This document shows positions 14,468 to 22,818 of a DNA stretch of 26,659 nt, piece by piece (the stretch's first letter is position 1; each line of letters opens with the position of its first letter). Under the pieces are notes generated by a model. The model saw only the letters and a program-made list of their open reading frames with translations. It did no database searches and had not been told where the DNA came from. Made by a program: the position numbers and the translations under genes. The stretch lies in NCBI GenBank assembly GCA_040509055.1, contig JBEVLT010000316.1, positions 1 to 26,659 on the forward strand. The letters are read 5' to 3'. The DNA is from JAJKIP01 sp040509055 (GTDB lineage: Bacteria > Bacteroidota > Bacteroidia > Chitinophagales > Chitinophagaceae).

Positions 14468-14974
14468 TCAGTGCAGCTTTTCCCGGATATTTTTCAACTG
14501 GTGAATATGCCGGCGTGCATGGCAATCTATAAAAGTGGCCCATTCATAGCGTGTCAGTTCACCCATTTGTGGCAGGGGAAAACTGGTACAGGTGGCTGTC
14601 AGGTCCAGGGTGCCGAGCAGGCAGCTGATCTCCTGCCTGTTTTTTTCCAGGCCTGCCAGCAGGGTTGCCCTGTCTTTCGGTTTGGATGAAGGCAGGATAA
14701 AGTCGGGCGATTGCATTTTGATGGAGAAGTCGAGAAAGATCGAACGGATCTCCGGTGCTTTTTCCTCCGGGTCCCGCGTGGTGGGTTGGATGGCGGTGGT
14801 AAACACTTTCGGTATCCCCGATTCTGATTTGAAAACGTGCTCTGCTACCTGGCCGGGCGTCCAGCTGCCGGGAAATGGCACTTCGTTGAATTGTTCCTGC
14901 GTGAAGAAGGAAATACTGTTCAGCAGCTCTTTCGTGGTGCGCTCTGCTTCGGCAATGATAGTGTTCCTGTCCAT
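14468..14974 (-). CDS. DinB family protein
   Basis: A 168-residue four-helix-bundle protein from ATG 14974. The DinB/YfiT metal ligands are visible: His46 in GQVAEHVF and a HxxxH pair at H152/H156 (CHARRHIHQL). DinB-like proteins include thiol-dependent transferases and many of unknown role. The frame is open to 15028, but upstream starts fall beside a hairpin at 15024-15053; ATG 14974 gives the usual DinB length. It is the last gene of the run beginning at 16980. Confidence 0.85.
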   Translation of the reverse strand: MDRNTIIAEAERTTKELLNSISFFTQEQFNEVPFPGSWTPGQVAEHVFKSESGIPKVFTTAIQPTTRDPEEKAPEIRSIFLDFSIKMQSPDFILPSSKPKDRATLLAGLEKNRQEISCLLGTLDLTATCTSFPLPQMGELTRYEWATFIDCHARRHIHQLKNIREKLH

Positions 14975-15023
14975 GATCGTTGCGTTTGTTGATAAGGGGT
15001 TTGATAAAGTCATAGCCCGGGGC

Positions 15024-15053
15024 GGCACCGGTTATTACCTGCTGTCCGGTGCC
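15024..15053. other. intergenic hairpin between DoxX and DinB genes
   Basis: GGCACCGG (15024-15031) and CCGGTGCC (15046-15053) are perfect 8-bp arms around a 14-nt loop. On the minus-strand transcript no T-run follows, so it is not a classical terminator; it may limit read-through, stabilise the upstream mRNA or mask the DinB start. Confidence 0.4.
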
Positions 15054-15076
15054 ACTCCTGCCATGAGCACAGGGGC

Positions 15077-15481
15077 TTATTTTTTAAAGAGCAACCTGTC
15101 CACGGAAAAGCGGCCGCTGCCCAGGATGAAGACGACAATGCAGAGCAGCATGTATACAAACGGCAGCTGTTTCATCATGAATGCGTCTTTGGCATGGGCT
15201 ACAAAGAAAGCCACGATCATGGTGATAAAAACGGGGATGACTGAAAGGCGTGTGACAAAACCAATGGTGATCAGGATGCCGCAGACGAACTCGGCAAAGA
15301 TGACCAGGTTCAATGACAATTTGGCCCCGATGCCGATGATGTCAAACATCGGCAGGATCTGGTCATAGGCCGCGATCTTGCCCCAGCCAGCATAGATAAA
15401 CATGCCGCCAAAGATCAGCCGCAGCAGCAGCGTGGCCAGGTCGGTATGGAGGGATCGTGTGCTTAAAAGGGAGTTGCTCAT
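15077..15481 (-). CDS. DoxX family membrane protein
   Basis: A 134-residue protein with four hydrophobic segments. It has the DoxX pattern: RLIFGGMFIYAGWGKI near the N-terminus, FAEFVCGILITIGFVTRL in the middle, and MIVAFFVAHAKDAF later. DoxX-like proteins are linked to quinone- or thiol-related redox and stress roles, without a fixed reaction. It is 48 bp downstream of the VOC gene in the same direction. Confidence 0.9.
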   Translation of the reverse strand: MSNSLLSTRSLHTDLATLLLRLIFGGMFIYAGWGKIAAYDQILPMFDIIGIGAKLSLNLVIFAEFVCGILITIGFVTRLSVIPVFITMIVAFFVAHAKDAFMMKQLPFVYMLLCIVVFILGSGRFSVDRLLFKK

Positions 15482-15511
15482 ATTGTTTATTTAAAGAGTG
15501 TATGATGATGT

Positions 15512-15532
15512 TAAGATAAGCAGGTTATCTTA
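15512..15532. other. AT-rich hairpin at the VOC stop codon
   Basis: TAAGATAA (15512-15519) and TTATCTTA (15525-15532) are perfect inverted repeats with a 5-nt loop. The right arm contains the stop codon of the VOC gene. It is weak as a stem and has no T-run; it could be mRNA-end structure or chance. Confidence 0.25.
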
Positions 15533-15934
15533 TTCCTGCGGCAGGGCCGATTCGTCGGCATAGAATACTTCCCACAGGTGGCCGTCCACGTCTTCAAAGC
15601 CATGCTGGTACATCCAGCCGTGGTCCTGCAGCTGGCTGGCTTTTCCGCCGGCTTCTACGGCCTTTTTTACCAGTTCGTCTACTTTGGCGCGGCTTTCTAC
15701 GGCGAGCGCTGTGATCACTTCCGTGGTCTTTGTAGCGTCGGCGATTTCCTTTTTGGTAAATCCCTGGAAGAATTTTTCTACCAGCAGCATCGCAAAAATG
15801 TTTTCGCCGATGATCATGCAGGTAGCATTCTCGTTGGTAAACTGCGGGTTGAAAGTATAACCCAGGTGCGTAAAGAATTGAACCGTTTTGTCAAGGTCTT
15901 TTACCGGCAGGTTGACAAAGATCTGTGTTGCCAT
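15530..15934 (-). CDS. VOC family protein (glyoxalase/extradiol-type)
   Basis: A 134-residue single VOC domain pair. It begins with the usual QIFVNLPVKDLDKTVQFF strand-helix and ends with FEDVDGHLWEVFYAD, where Glu is the typical metal-ligand position. The first-strand His of true glyoxalase I is absent (Asn/Leu instead), so it may not be a lactoylglutathione lyase. Members of this subgroup are often annotated as glyoxalase/bleomycin-resistance-like with no tested function. It is 41 bp after the SRPBCC gene. Confidence 0.9.
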   Translation of the reverse strand: MATQIFVNLPVKDLDKTVQFFTHLGYTFNPQFTNENATCMIIGENIFAMLLVEKFFQGFTKKEIADATKTTEVITALAVESRAKVDELVKKAVEAGGKASQLQDHGWMYQHGFEDVDGHLWEVFYADESALPQE

Positions 15935-15975
15935 TTTTTGATGTTTTAAGATGTTATATAAAGGTGATAGGATCG

Positions 15976-16527
15976 TTAAGCAGGTGCTGTTTCATTTCCC
16001 AGCTGTTGCTTCAGCATAACCAGGCTGGTTTCCATATCCCTGCCCAGCGCCTTGCTCATCAGGGCCGTCATCAGGTTCAGCGGGTAGGTGGAACGGCCTT
16101 TCAGGCCCCAGGTCACGCGGGTTTGGTGTGGGGTATTGCCGGGCAGGGCTTCCACCTGCATATAGGATTGTGCCGTGGCCGCGAAGGGACGGATGAAACG
16201 CAGCTCCGTTTCGATGCTCCCTTCATGGATATGCGTGATCTCCTGCTCGCCCTTGCCTGCCTTTTTATTGCCATCCCAGGCATACACAAAACCTACTGTG
16301 CCGTCTGCCCCGCGAAATTCTTTTTTCATGCCCGGGTCCGTCCGTACCCATTTGCTGTAGTGGTCCTGGTTTTTCAGGAAGCGGATGTAGTTGAATACTT
16401 CGGGTCGGAACCGGTTGATGGTGATGGTCCGCTCGATGGTATATTCTTTTTTTACGAACAGGGCGGCGACCAGGAGAAGGGCGATCAGGAGGCCGATGGC
16501 CAGGACAATGATGATCAGGATATGCAT
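15976..16527 (-). CDS. SRPBCC family protein with N-terminal membrane anchor
   Basis: A 183-residue protein. Residues 2-24 form a hydrophobic helix (IIIVLAIGLLIALLLVAALFV) followed by the START/Bet v1-type entry (YTIERTITINRFRPEVFNYI) and a Trp-rich beta sheet (YAWDGNKKAGKGEQ). SRPBCC folds bind hydrophobic ligands. It is 30 bp from the preceding PhnB-like gene, so part of the same run. Confidence 0.88.
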   Translation of the reverse strand: MHILIIIVLAIGLLIALLLVAALFVKKEYTIERTITINRFRPEVFNYIRFLKNQDHYSKWVRTDPGMKKEFRGADGTVGFVYAWDGNKKAGKGEQEITHIHEGSIETELRFIRPFAATAQSYMQVEALPGNTPHQTRVTWGLKGRSTYPLNLMTALMSKALGRDMETSLVMLKQQLGNETAPA

Positions 16528-16557
16528 ACTCGTTTGTTTGCAGGGTTAAAAAAGCAG

Positions 16558-16980
16558 TTAGTCGCTGAGTTCGGTACGATATGATTTCAATACCCAGTTC
16601 AACCCGAATTGATCGGTGAGCGCACCGATGGTGCCGTCGAAAAACTGGTGCAGCGGGTGAGACACCCTGCCTCCTTCGGCCAGCTTGCCGAAAAAGGTTT
16701 CGATCTCCTCCTCCGTGCTGCAGTTCAGCGCCAGGGAAATGGTATTGCCGCGAACCGAGCCGCCCGGGCCCGCCATATCCGAGGCCAGCAGCACCAGGCT
16801 GCCCTTTACCAGGCTGGCGTGCAGGATGTCCTGCTGTACGGCCGCCGGCCATTGGTCTGCCATCGGCGATTCCGCCACTTTGGTCAGCGTGAGCTCACCG
16901 CCCAGGCAGCGTTGATAAAAGGCCATTGCTTCGCGGCAGTTGCCGTTGAACACAAGGTAGGGATTGATCTGGGTTTGCAT
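16558..16980 (-). CDS. PhnB-like VOC family protein
   Basis: A 140-residue protein of the PhnB/3-demethylubiquinone-methyltransferase-like VOC subgroup: INPYLVFNGNCREAMAFYQ at the start, SDMAGPG in the middle, and a C-terminal half with FDGTIGALTDQFGLNW. The usual PhnB length is about 140. It is the first gene of the minus-strand run; a TAGGTTTG -7-like box lies 20 bp upstream. Function beyond the fold is unknown. Confidence 0.92.
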   Translation of the reverse strand: MQTQINPYLVFNGNCREAMAFYQRCLGGELTLTKVAESPMADQWPAAVQQDILHASLVKGSLVLLASDMAGPGGSVRGNTISLALNCSTEEEIETFFGKLAEGGRVSHPLHQFFDGTIGALTDQFGLNWVLKSYRTELSD

Positions 16981-16999
16981 ACCGTTGCGTTTATGAATA

Positions 17000-17007
17000 C
17001 AAACCTA
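17000..17007 (-). promoter_or_regulatory. candidate -7 box of the VOC/SRPBCC/DoxX/DinB run
   Basis: The minus strand reads TAGGTTTG, a full match to TAnnTTTG, 20 bp before the PhnB-like ATG. No good -33 TTTG is seen at the usual distance. Confidence 0.4.
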
Positions 17008-17054
17008 CCGGTATTGTCCGGGTTGGCCGGGGTGGTAATACGGCAAAGGAAGGG

Positions 17055-17086
17055 GTTGATTGCGACAAGAGATTGTTTTAGCTTTG
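17055..17086 (+). promoter_or_regulatory. candidate promoter of the AraC-type regulator gene
   Basis: TAGCTTTG (17079-17086) matches TAnnTTTG. GTTG (17055-17058), three of four bases of the -33 TTTG, lies 20 bp upstream. The regulator ATG is 42 bp downstream. It is back-to-back with the promoter of the minus-strand run. Confidence 0.45.
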
Positions 17087-17128
17087 TTTGGATAAGAACG
17101 ATTGCAAACGATCATTTAAATACGCCCG

Positions 17129-18115
17129 ATGAAACATGTATCTATCCTGATCCCCGAAGGCGCCATCCTTGGCAGCATCGAAGGCCCGCGTCAGTTGCTG
17201 GCGCAGGTGAACCAGCTTTGCAAGGCCAAAGATCAGCCGCCGCTGTTCGATATACAGCTGGTTGGCCTTACCCCGCAAACGCGGCTGAGCGGCGGCTTGT
17301 TTACCGTACACAGCGATATACTGCTGCCGGAGGTGAACAAAACTGACCTCATCATCATCCCCGCTGTGGATGGCGATATCAGGCAGGCCTTGCAGGTAAA
17401 CGAGGCGTTCGTGCCCTGGATCGCAAAGCAATATCAACTGGGCGCCGAAGTGGCCAGTCTTTGCCTGGGCGCGTTTATCCTGGCTTCCACCGGGCTGCTG
17501 AATGGAAAAAAATGTTCTACCCACTGGATGGCTGCCAATGCCTTCCGCCAGATGTTTCCCGATGTGGACCTGACGGCAGAAAGAGTGGTGACCGACGAGC
17601 GGGGTATTTATACCAGCGGGGGGGCTTATTCTTACCTGAACCTGGTACTGTACCTGATCGAGAAATATGCCGGGCGCGAGGTAGCTATTCTCAGTTCCAA
17701 GGTATTTGCCATCGAGATCGAGCGCAACAGCCAGTCGCCCTTCATGATCTTCCAGGGGCAGAAGGAGCACGAGGACGAGCCGGTGCGCCAGGCGCAGGAA
17801 TTTATCGAGAGCAATTTCCAGGACCGGATACTGGTAGACCAGCTAGCGTCGATGTTTGCCATTGGCCGTCGCAACCTCGAACGGCGGTTTAAAAAAGCTA
17901 CCAGCAATACGGTGACGGAATACATCCAGCGCGTCAAGATCGAGGCCGCCAAAAAGGGGTTCGAAACCAGCCGCAAGAACATCAGCGAGATCATGTACGA
18001 GGTAGGGTATTCGGATACCAAGGCCTTCCGCACCACTTTTCGCAAGATCACGGGGCTGTCGCCGGTGGAATACCGGAATAAATACAACAAGGAGCTGCTC
18101 TCCATACCGGCCTGA
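17129..18115 (+). CDS. GlxA-type AraC family transcriptional regulator
   Basis: A 328-residue regulator. Residues 3-190 are a DJ-1/PfpI (GATase1-like) domain with Cys112 in SLCLGAFILASTGLL and the typical THW at 131-133. Residues 215-320 are two AraC helix-turn-helix motifs (ILVDQLASMFAIGRRNLERR and ISEIMYEVGYSDTKAFRTTF), ending in GLSPVEYR. Such proteins sense small molecules and activate nearby genes. It is divergent from the PhnB/SRPBCC/VOC/DoxX/DinB run, which is its likeliest target (inference). Whether Cys112 is functional is not known. Confidence 0.93.
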   Translation: MKHVSILIPEGAILGSIEGPRQLLAQVNQLCKAKDQPPLFDIQLVGLTPQTRLSGGLFTVHSDILLPEVNKTDLIIIPAVDGDIRQALQVNEAFVPWIAKQYQLGAEVASLCLGAFILASTGLLNGKKCSTHWMAANAFRQMFPDVDLTAERVVTDERGIYTSGGAYSYLNLVLYLIEKYAGREVAILSSKVFAIEIERNSQSPFMIFQGQKEHEDEPVRQAQEFIESNFQDRILVDQLASMFAIGRRNLERRFKKATSNTVTEYIQRVKIEAAKKGFETSRKNISEIMYEVGYSDTKAFRTTFRKITGLSPVEYRNKYNKELLSIPA

Positions 18116-18223
18116 CCGGCCAGCGATGTCCATTCGCTGTTTGCAAACAGCGAACAAACCCTTCTTTACTGCTGCTAATCACCGCAGGAGGGCAAATGGC
18201 TCGTTTTCCTCCCCGTGAATCAG

Positions 18224-18231
18224 TATTTTTG
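18224..18231 (+). promoter_or_regulatory. candidate -7 box for lysS
   Basis: TATTTTTG matches TAnnTTTG and lies 25 bp before the preferred ATG at 18257. It falls inside the longer reading frame starting at 18215, which supports the shorter start. Confidence 0.4.
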
Positions 18232-18256
18232 CGGCCTCTATACAAGCAGTAAGCAT

Positions 18257-19909
18257 ATGAAGGACAATCACTGGATAAAAAGAGTAGCCGATCAGGTAGA
18301 GCGGAACGTGGACAAAAAGAAGGGTCCGGAGGCGGAGATCATCTGCGCCAGCGGCATCAGCCCTTCGGGCGTCATTCACCTGGGCAACCTGCGGGAGATC
18401 ATTACCGTACACCTGGTGCAGGAAGAATTGCTGCGCCGGGGACGCAAGGCCGTTCACCTTCATTTCTGGGACGATTACGACCGCTTCCGCAAGGTGCCGG
18501 CCAATGTACCGGCTTCGTTTGAGCAGTATATCGGTATGCCGCTGTCGCAGATACCCGATCCCTTTGGGGAACATGGCTCCTATGCCGAACATTTCATGGA
18601 GGAGTTTAAGGGAAGCCTGGAGAAGATGGGGATCAATCCCACCTATATCCGCCAGTCGGAAGTGTACCGCAACGGTACCTACAACGAATTGATCAAAGAA
18701 TCGCTGGTCAAACGTTTCCAGATCTTCGATGTGCTGAGCCAGTACCAGACCGAAGAGCAGCAGAAGAACAGGGAAGCGCAGCGCCCGAAATACTATCCTT
18801 TCAAAGTGTATTGCGAAAGCTGCGGCAAGGACAATACCGAAATGACAGGCTATGATGCGGACACATCGCTGATCTCGTATACCTGCAAGACCTGCGGCCA
18901 TGCCGGCGCTTACCGGCTGGATGAGAAAGTGCAGGGCAAGCTGGTATGGAAAGTGGACTGGCCCATGCGGTGGAAGCATTACCAGGTGGATTTTGAGCCC
19001 GGTGGCCTCGATCACTCCACACCCGGCAGCAGCTACACGGTGGGCAAGCAGATTGTAAAAGAGGTGTTTGGCGTGGAGAACCCTTTTTATGCGGGTTATG
19101 CTTTTGTCGGCATCACAGGCGGATCGCAGAAGATATCCAGCTCGGCGGGTACGGATGCCACGCCGGAGAATGCCTTGTCGATCCTGGAGCCGGCCATGCT
19201 GCGCTGGCTGTATATCCGCGCCGATATCAAAAGCACGTTCAATATCAACTTCGATGACCAGGTGTTCCGCATCTACGACGAGTGGGACCGGCTGAAGCTG
19301 CGCGTGGCAGAGGGAAAGGCCAATGACCTGGAAGCCTTCATCTTCGATGCCTGCACCCGCCTGCATTCGGGCGTAGTGGCTTCTTCATCCTTTGCCATAC
19401 CGTTCCGCCTGCTGGCGGCTACCTACGAGATCACGCAGGGCAATTACGATGAGATCTACCGTATTCTCCATCACCATATCGAAGGGCTGCCTTCCAAAGA
19501 AGAACTGCTGCCACAGATCCAGCTGCGCCTGCAATGCGCTGCCGGCTGGGTACAGAAATTTATTCCTGACGAAGAGCGGATCGTGGTCAGGCAGCAATTC
19601 GACAGCGAAGCCTTTGCTTCTTTCGACCCGCTGATCCGGGAAGGCATCGGGCTGCTGGTTACTGAGTACGAAGCCAGCTGGACGCTGGACGGGCTGACCA
19701 GCCTGATGTATTCCATTCCCAAGCGGCAAAAGAATTTCCCGCCGGACAGTAAACCTACCGACGAGATCAAACAGCTGCAGCACGCGTTTTTTATTGCGCT
19801 GTACCGCCTGATTCTGGGTAAGGAAACAGGGCCCCGCCTGCCTACCTTGTTCCTGTCAGTAGGGAAGGAAAGGCTGAAGCAATTACTTACTCCCGGCGTT
19901 GCCGTGTAA
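18257..19909 (+). CDS. lysS: lysine--tRNA ligase, class I
   Basis: A 550-residue protein that charges tRNA-Lys. It is class I (Rossmann) rather than class II: the HIGH motif reads HLGN (residues 41-44, in SPSGVIHLGN), and the KMSKS motif reads KISSS in GGSQKISSSAG. Two CxxC pairs (CESCGK and CKTCG) could bind zinc, and the FEPGGLDHSTPG stretch is typical of class I LysRS. The C-terminal ~200 residues are the helical anticodon-binding part. The longer ATG at 18215 adds 14 residues that overlap a -7-like box, so 18257 is chosen. Class I LysRS is sometimes called lysK. Many Bacteroidota use the class II enzyme; whether this genome has both cannot be seen here. Confidence 0.95.
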   Translation: MKDNHWIKRVADQVERNVDKKKGPEAEIICASGISPSGVIHLGNLREIITVHLVQEELLRRGRKAVHLHFWDDYDRFRKVPANVPASFEQYIGMPLSQIPDPFGEHGSYAEHFMEEFKGSLEKMGINPTYIRQSEVYRNGTYNELIKESLVKRFQIFDVLSQYQTEEQQKNREAQRPKYYPFKVYCESCGKDNTEMTGYDADTSLISYTCKTCGHAGAYRLDEKVQGKLVWKVDWPMRWKHYQVDFEPGGLDHSTPGSSYTVGKQIVKEVFGVENPFYAGYAFVGITGGSQKISSSAGTDATPENALSILEPAMLRWLYIRADIKSTFNINFDDQVFRIYDEWDRLKLRVAEGKANDLEAFIFDACTRLHSGVVASSSFAIPFRLLAATYEITQGNYDEIYRILHHHIEGLPSKEELLPQIQLRLQCAAGWVQKFIPDEERIVVRQQFDSEAFASFDPLIREGIGLLVTEYEASWTLDGLTSLMYSIPKRQKNFPPDSKPTDEIKQLQHAFFIALYRLILGKETGPRLPTLFLSVGKERLKQLLTPGVAV

Positions 19910-19943
19910 GCTTTGTTGCTCCCTGTATTGTTGAATGAGTTTG

Positions 19944-19978
19944 CTGGCAGGCCGGTCAACCGGTCTGCCAGTTCTTTT
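19944..19978 (+). terminator. probable terminator after lysS
   Basis: CTGGCAGGCCGGT and ACCGGTCTGCCAG form a 13-bp stem with one G-T pair and almost no spacer, followed on the plus strand by TTCTTTT. The convergent phosphoesterase gene ends inside the stem-loop, so the hairpin may serve both transcripts, but only the plus side has a T-rich tail. Confidence 0.6.
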
Positions 19979-20507
19979 CGGCGATCACCTGCCACCGGCC
20001 GGGGCTGAGCCGCAGCAGGGACATCGTGCCGGACCAGAATGTCTCGTCGAAAGATAAATCTGAAACATGTGCCCATGCCCGGTCAAAATCATGAGGTGAG
20101 AGGTCGCGGGTAGCGAGGGTGATATGCGGGTGAAAAGGCCGGATATCCGGTTTGATCACATGCCCGGCCAATGCTTCAAAATGTATGTCCGCCTGCTTTT
20201 TTATTTCATGCAGGGCCGGGGTTTCTTCCACATGGATATATAAAACCTTTTTGCTGAAATGACCGAAGCCGTTTAGCGTAATGGTCAGCCCGCCGGTGGG
20301 GCCGGTAAAAGTCCGTAACAACTGTATCAATTCTTCTTCCCGGCTTTCTTCCAGCCGGAACGGAGGTACCAGGGTGAGATGGGCCGGCGATTTCAGTGCA
20401 TGTGCACAGCCAAACTGTTCCTTTAGCCATAGCTTGTGGTCCAGCACCATCCGATCGATCTGGTCGGGACACAGGATGGCGATATAATAAAGCTGGTGTT
20501 CCGGCAT
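19956..20507 (-). CDS. 2'-5' RNA ligase family (2H phosphoesterase) protein
   Basis: A 183-residue protein with the paired HxT/S signatures of the 2H superfamily: HLTLVPPF (H43, T45) and HPHITLATRD (H128, T130). These place two catalytic histidines in a bilobed fold that acts on cyclic phosphodiesters or RNA ends. Length fits LigT/YjcG-like bacterial members. The gene starts 15 bp after the PHA-granule-type gene, so the two are likely one transcript. The real substrate is unknown. Confidence 0.88.
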   Translation of the reverse strand: MPEHQLYYIAILCPDQIDRMVLDHKLWLKEQFGCAHALKSPAHLTLVPPFRLEESREEELIQLLRTFTGPTGGLTITLNGFGHFSKKVLYIHVEETPALHEIKKQADIHFEALAGHVIKPDIRPFHPHITLATRDLSPHDFDRAWAHVSDLSFDETFWSGTMSLLRLSPGRWQVIAEKNWQTG

Positions 20508-20522
20508 CGGTACCTGATCGCG

Positions 20523-20828
20523 TTACTTTGCCAGCAGGGCTTTGGCCTTTTCGGTGATAATATTTTTAATGCTGCCGGAAAACAGGGATAGCGCAAAAGG
20601 CAATTTAGCATCGATGCCGACGGCGGTGCCCGATACGTTGATCAGACCCGACAGGTCGAAGCCTTTGGCGGAGAAAGCGAACTTGCCTTCGTCACCGGTC
20701 CATTCTTCTTTTACATCGGAGATCATATTGGCATGTTCGGCCCGCAGGCTTTGCAGCAGCCCTTTGATGCGGGTGAGCGCTTCTTCTTTTGGCAATTCGT
20801 GCGGTATGGTAAGTGACAGGCTGGACAT
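20523..20828 (-). CDS. PHA-granule-type (polyhydroxyalkanoic acid system) family small protein
   Basis: A 101-residue protein from ATG 20828; nine more codons to a TTG are possible but unlikely. The features are an N-terminal strand (SLSLTIPHELPKEEALTRI), a WTGDEGKFAFSAKGF strand pair and GTAVGIDAKLPF, followed by a C-terminal amphipathic helix. This pattern fits the small family named for PHA systems, which is widespread and mostly uncharacterised. No PHA synthase genes are nearby, so a PHA role is not supported here. Confidence 0.75.
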   Translation of the reverse strand: MSSLSLTIPHELPKEEALTRIKGLLQSLRAEHANMISDVKEEWTGDEGKFAFSAKGFDLSGLINVSGTAVGIDAKLPFALSLFSGSIKNIITEKAKALLAK

Positions 20829-20961
20829 AGTTGTGTTTTTTTTCTGTTCAGACAAAGTTCACGTTTTTCTTCATTGCCGCAGCATGAAATTCGGCTGGTG
20901 GAATGATAGCAGCTGTCCTCCTTTTTTACTGTATTTTCATGAATTAAATCCCCGTGTTTCT

Positions 20962-22710
20962 ATGCGAATATTTGTTCTGACTGCTTTTGCCTGTCTGTTG
21001 CTGGCAGCCTGCGATACCAACCGGGTAAAAGGAACGTCCAATAATATCGATCAACGCTTCGATAACTATAAAGAAGGGATGGTGCAGGCGTTGTGGAAGC
21101 TATATCCTGAATGGGCCAGCTCTATCGGTTATCATGTTTACGACAGCATCCTGAACGTGCCGGATGCCGCTGACAGGGATAAGAAGCTTGCCTTCTGGAA
21201 AGCGCAGCAGGACTCGCTGCAACAATTTAACCCGGAGCTGCTCACGGCCAACAACCGTACCGATTTCCTGATCCTGAAAAGCCGTGCTGAATCTTCTATC
21301 TGGTACCTGACCGAGTTGAAGAGCTATACCTGGGACCCATCGGAATATAACGTGTCGTCCACGTTTGCCAAAATGCTGAGCGAGAACTATGATTCGCTGG
21401 ATACCCGCCTGCGTCATTTTTATCAACGTATGGCCGGTATCCCGGCTTATTATGCCGCAGCACAGCAAAACCTGCAGCATCCCACGGCAGAACATACTGA
21501 ATTGTCCATCGGGCAGAACCTGGGAGGGTTGTCTGTCTTTACGACCGACCTGCCCGATTCTCTGGCCAAATCGAAGCTGAGTGCCGGTGAAAAAACAGCC
21601 TGTATACAAAGGGCAGGTGAAGCCATAAAGGCAATGAATAGCTATGTGGCCTGGTTGAAACAGTTGAAGCCCGACAGTGCCCGCAGCTTCCGGCTGGGCA
21701 GGGAACTGTACGCAAAGAAATTCGGTTTTGATATTGAATCAGGGTATACCGCAGAGCAGGTGTATCAAAAGGCGCTGGATCATAAAAAGGAGCTGCATGC
21801 ACAAATGGCACGGCTGGCCGATCAGCTATGGCCCAAATACATGGGTGCGGCTATCAAACCTTCCGACCCGCTGCGGCTGATCCGGCAGGTGATCGACAAA
21901 ATATCGTTAAATCATGTGCAGCCGGACTCCTTCCAGTCGGCCATCGAAAAGCAGATACCGGTACTGACAGCCTTTGTAAAGGAAAAGAACCTGCTGTACC
22001 TCGATCCGTCCAAACCGCTGGTGGTAAGAAAGGAACCGGCTTATATGGCTGGTATCGCGGGTGCTTCCATCAGCTCGCCCGGCCCCTACGATAAAGGCGG
22101 CAATACTTACTACAATGTAGGCAGCCTGGCGGGATGGGACGCGGCGCAGGCAGAAAGCTATCTGCGTGAATACAACGATTACATACTGCAGATACTGAAC
22201 ATCCATGAGGCCATACCGGGTCATTATGCGCAGCTGGTATACAGCAGCCAGTCGCCGAGCATTATCAAGTCTGTTTTTGAAAACGGCGCCATGATCGAAG
22301 GCTGGGCTGTGTATGCGGAACGGATGATGCTGGAGAGAGGCTATGGCCACAACGAGCCGGAGATGTGGCTGCTGTACTATAAGTGGAATCTCCGCAGCAC
22401 CTGCAACATGATCCTCGATTACAGCGTGCATGTCAACAATATGAGTAAGGAGGAAGCCATGCACCTGCTGGTGAACGAAGCCTTCCAGCAACAGGCCGAG
22501 GCAGAGGGCAAATGGAGAAGGGTATCGCTCACGCAGGTGCAGCTTTGCTCTTATTTTGCCGGGTATTCGGAGATCTATGACCTGCGGGAAGAGCTAAGGA
22601 AAAAGAGGGGAGATGCCTTTGACCTGAAAGCCTTTCATGAGGAATTTCTTTCTTATGGCAGTGCGCCGGTAAAGTATATCGCGGAGCTGATGCGGAAGGA
22701 ACAGCGCTGA
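20962..22710 (+). CDS. DUF885 family lipoprotein, putative metallopeptidase
   Basis: A 582-residue protein. It has a lipoprotein signal peptide with lipobox LLAAC and Cys17, so it is probably anchored in the outer or inner membrane. The DUF885 active-site pattern is present: H415-E416-A-I-P-G-H421 (IHEAIPGHYAQ) and a downstream Glu446 in EGWAVYAER, consistent with a zinc peptidase. The ATG at 20962 is chosen because it directly begins the signal peptide; the frame is open far upstream without a plausible start. It is divergent from the PHA-type gene. The natural substrate is not known. Confidence 0.92.
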   Translation: MRIFVLTAFACLLLAACDTNRVKGTSNNIDQRFDNYKEGMVQALWKLYPEWASSIGYHVYDSILNVPDAADRDKKLAFWKAQQDSLQQFNPELLTANNRTDFLILKSRAESSIWYLTELKSYTWDPSEYNVSSTFAKMLSENYDSLDTRLRHFYQRMAGIPAYYAAAQQNLQHPTAEHTELSIGQNLGGLSVFTTDLPDSLAKSKLSAGEKTACIQRAGEAIKAMNSYVAWLKQLKPDSARSFRLGRELYAKKFGFDIESGYTAEQVYQKALDHKKELHAQMARLADQLWPKYMGAAIKPSDPLRLIRQVIDKISLNHVQPDSFQSAIEKQIPVLTAFVKEKNLLYLDPSKPLVVRKEPAYMAGIAGASISSPGPYDKGGNTYYNVGSLAGWDAAQAESYLREYNDYILQILNIHEAIPGHYAQLVYSSQSPSIIKSVFENGAMIEGWAVYAERMMLERGYGHNEPEMWLLYYKWNLRSTCNMILDYSVHVNNMSKEEAMHLLVNEAFQQQAEAEGKWRRVSLTQVQLCSYFAGYSEIYDLREELRKKRGDAFDLKAFHEEFLSYGSAPVKYIAELMRKEQR

Positions 22711-22818
22711 CGGGCTGTCCATATCGTTCAGGTGCGGTACTCAGGGCGCCAAATTTATTTCAGTTTTTTTTGCAGGCTTTAGCCACGAAGAGGATGCCGG
22801 GATTTACAATCCGGTATC

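Noticed and set aside
22797..22814. CCGG-ATT hairpin after the NYN gene as a terminator
   Set aside because: The short stem has a bulged G and no T-run on the relevant strand.
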